23,402 bases of DNA from the NCBI GenBank assembly GCA_034432655.1, contig DAOUBP010000018.1, positions 1 to 23,402 on the forward strand, in the 5' to 3' direction. This document shows positions 21,892-23,402 of this stretch, in pieces. Numbering within the stretch: the stretch's first letter is position 1; the number at the start of each line of letters is the position of its first letter. Below the pieces are notes generated by a model. The model was not told where the DNA came from. It was given only the letters and a program-made list of their open reading frames with translations, and made no database searches. Both the position numbers and the translations under genes were made by a program. Origin of the DNA: DAOUBP01 sp034432655. Lineage in GTDB: Bacteria; Chloroflexota; Anaerolineae; CG2-30-64-16.

Positions 21892-23402
21892 CCCGCTTGC
21901 GGATGGACGCCTCGCAGGCCGGATGGCGCAGCGCTTGCTCCAGCAGCGCCCGCGCCGACGCGATGTCCCCTTCCCTCAGCAGGATGTCCGCCCGCTGCAC
22001 CATCGCTCTGGCGGCGCGGAAGCCGTTTTCCGTAGCCTGGATCAACCCCTCGGCTTCCGTCAGGGCGCGATGGGCGGCGGGGAGGTCACCGCTTGCCAGC
22101 GCGACCTGGCTCAGCAACAACAGGCTATCCGCCATCCCGTCCCGGTCTTGCATCGCCTGATAGAGCGCCAGGCTGCGCTCCGCCAGGGTCTGCGCAGTGG
22201 GTAGGTCGTGGCGCGATAGGGCCGCGGCGCTCAGGCCCTTCTGGCTTTGCGCGTTGACCCATTCGTTGCCGATCTGCTCGCCGATGAGCAGACTCTTCTG
22301 AAAGTGCGTTTCGGCCTCTTCCACTTCGTCCTGGGCCAGCGCCACCAGCCCCAGGTTGATGCGCGCCTGTGCCACGCCCCACAGGTAGCCGATGGCGTCG
22401 CAAAACGTCATATTCTCCTCGAAACAGCGGCGGGCGGCGGCAGAGTCCCCCTGCGCGCGTCGCACCAGCCCCAGCCCGTAGATGGCGTACTGCGCACCCC
22501 AGGCATAGTCGGCCTGCTCACACAGCGCCTGCGCCTCCAGGCAGAGCGCCTCGGCGGCGGCAAAATCCCCCAACTCGTAGGCCGTCCAGCCGAGCACGTA
22601 GAGGCTATCACCGATGCCCACCGGCTGCCCCAGCGCGCGGTAACGCTCCAGGCTTGCCTCGGCCCACTGGCGCGCCTGCGCGTACCGCCCCTGCAAAAAA
22701 TCCACCCAGGACTTTTGATACAGCAGGAACGCGCGCTCCTCGTCGTCGGGCAGGCCCGGCAAGGCCAGGCCCTCTTCAATCAATTGATGCGCTTGCGCGT
22801 ACTGCGAGAGTTGTCGGCAAAAGACGGCCTGTCGTCCCAACAGGCGGCGGAGGAGGCGCGCCGCCGTCGGGTCAGCGCGTGCCGCTTCCCGCATCCGCTC
22901 TAGAGCGGGCTGGAAGAGCGCTGCGCCTTCGCGGAACCAGGATTTGGCTTCGCAGAAGGCAAACAGCCCGTGCGTCAGGCGGGTGAGCAGCGCCTCGTCG
23001 CCGTGTCCGATGGCCCATTGCCACGCGGCGAGGATGTTCTGCCATTCGGGTTCCAGTTCGGCCTGCATCGCCTGCTGCGCGCGTCCGCGCAGGGCCTGTT
23101 CTCGTCGCTGCACCAGGTCAGCAAAATACGCGGCGTGACGCGCGGCCACTTCCTGCGCGGTGGACGGCTGCGCCGCCAGTTTCTCCGCCGCATAGTAGCG
23201 GATGTCGCCGTGCAGTCCGTAACGACCGCGCGGCCCGTCCAGGAAGAGCAACGATTTGCGCACCAGACGGCTGAGCGTTGCCGCGCTCACCCCGGCGACG
23301 TGCTGCGCGGCCTCGGCCTGAAAGCCGCCGCGAAAGATGGAAACCCGCATCAGCGCGAACTGCTCTTCCGGAGAAAGCAATTGCCAGGAGCCTTCAAAGA
23401 CC
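21812..23402 (-). CDS. TPR-containing NB-ARC-type regulator/ATPase, C-terminal part (5' end outside window)
   Basis: The frame is open from the right edge to TAA at 21814-21812, giving 529 visible residues. The first are VFEGSWQLLSPEEQ, then LMRVSIFRGGF and AAQHVAGVSAATLSRLVRKSLL. This is the winged-helix segment that follows the NB-ARC ATPase in SARP/AfsR- and LuxR-type regulators, so the ATPase and any DNA-binding domain lie beyond the edge. A TTG at 23380 is in frame but internal to this conserved segment, so it is not the start. A helical linker follows, then about seven or eight TPR units of about 40 residues (for example YVLGWTAYELGDFAAAEALC and INLGLVALAQDEVEEAETHF), a protein-interaction platform. 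Such proteins are usually cytoplasmic signal-responsive regulators. Its 3' end overlaps the giant gene by 80 bp. Confidence 0.8.
   Translation of the reverse strand, partial: VFEGSWQLLSPEEQFALMRVSIFRGGFQAEAAQHVAGVSAATLSRLVRKSLLFLDGPRGRYGLHGDIRYYAAEKLAAQPSTAQEVAARHAAYFADLVQRREQALRGRAQQAMQAELEPEWQNILAAWQWAIGHGDEALLTRLTHGLFAFCEAKSWFREGAALFQPALERMREAARADPTAARLLRRLLGRQAVFCRQLSQYAQAHQLIEEGLALPGLPDDEERAFLLYQKSWVDFLQGRYAQARQWAEASLERYRALGQPVGIGDSLYVLGWTAYELGDFAAAEALCLEAQALCEQADYAWGAQYAIYGLGLVRRAQGDSAAARRCFEENMTFCDAIGYLWGVAQARINLGLVALAQDEVEEAETHFQKSLLIGEQIGNEWVNAQSQKGLSAAALSRHDLPTAQTLAERSLALYQAMQDRDGMADSLLLLSQVALASGDLPAAHRALTEAEGLIQATENGFRAARAMVQRADILLREGDIASARALLEQALRHPACEASIRKRVMEALDGAGLNGLAPLAKSETHSPKR

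Overview
The window is almost entirely one giant gene. It lies between a short, compositionally different leader region on the left and a truncated regulator gene on the right. The likely source is a member of the Chloroflexota, perhaps Anaerolineae-like. This is inferred from the short FLPLVM-type motif at the C-terminus, the mix of Ig-like, LamG, LVIVD and FG-GAP modules, the high G+C coding sequence, and a winged-helix/TPR regulator of a kind common in that phylum. No rRNA or marker gene is present to prove it.

Layout. Positions 1-25 hold the first codons of a minus-strand gene that leaves the window; its AGGAGG ribosome site is excellent. Positions 26-385 hold a small AT-richer plus-strand reading frame with a D...ExK nuclease-like motif. 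Positions 386-654 are non-coding, with an attC-like imperfect palindrome (460-520) and a ribosome site that can pair with an upstream complement. Positions 655-21891 encode a secreted or surface-tethered protein of about 7,078 residues. Positions 21812-23402 (minus strand, running off the right edge) encode the C-terminal part of an NB-ARC-type ATPase/regulator with TPR repeats. The two large genes converge and overlap by 80 bp.

The giant protein, in order: signal peptide; LolA/LppX-like domain; two membrane helices; six DxDxDG calcium repeats; unassigned beta-rich region; a block of about five hydrophobic helices; another beta region; five DxDxDG repeats; five LamG domains; Ig-like domains; three more LamG domains; an Ig/LVIVD/P-domain/CARDB/FG-GAP/cadherin-like block; several Ig/FN3-like domains; a DOMON/CBM9-like segment; a DUF11-like domain; an Ig domain carrying a second P-domain; and three exact-period copies of FLPxxM. 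I found no catalytic domain. The likely role is adhesion, envelope or extracellular scaffolding, with calcium stiffening.

The most interesting feature is repeated domain-in-domain nesting. A seven-repeat LVIVD propeller appears to sit inside a split Ig-like domain. The propeller is itself interrupted after its first repeat by a guest block of about 1,165 residues that contains a second, complete seven-repeat propeller (FG-GAP). Removing the guest restores the LVIVD repeat period exactly (126 bp). The same style recurs: C2-like domains inside two LamG domains, LamG domains inside an Ig domain, and a P-domain inside an Ig domain.
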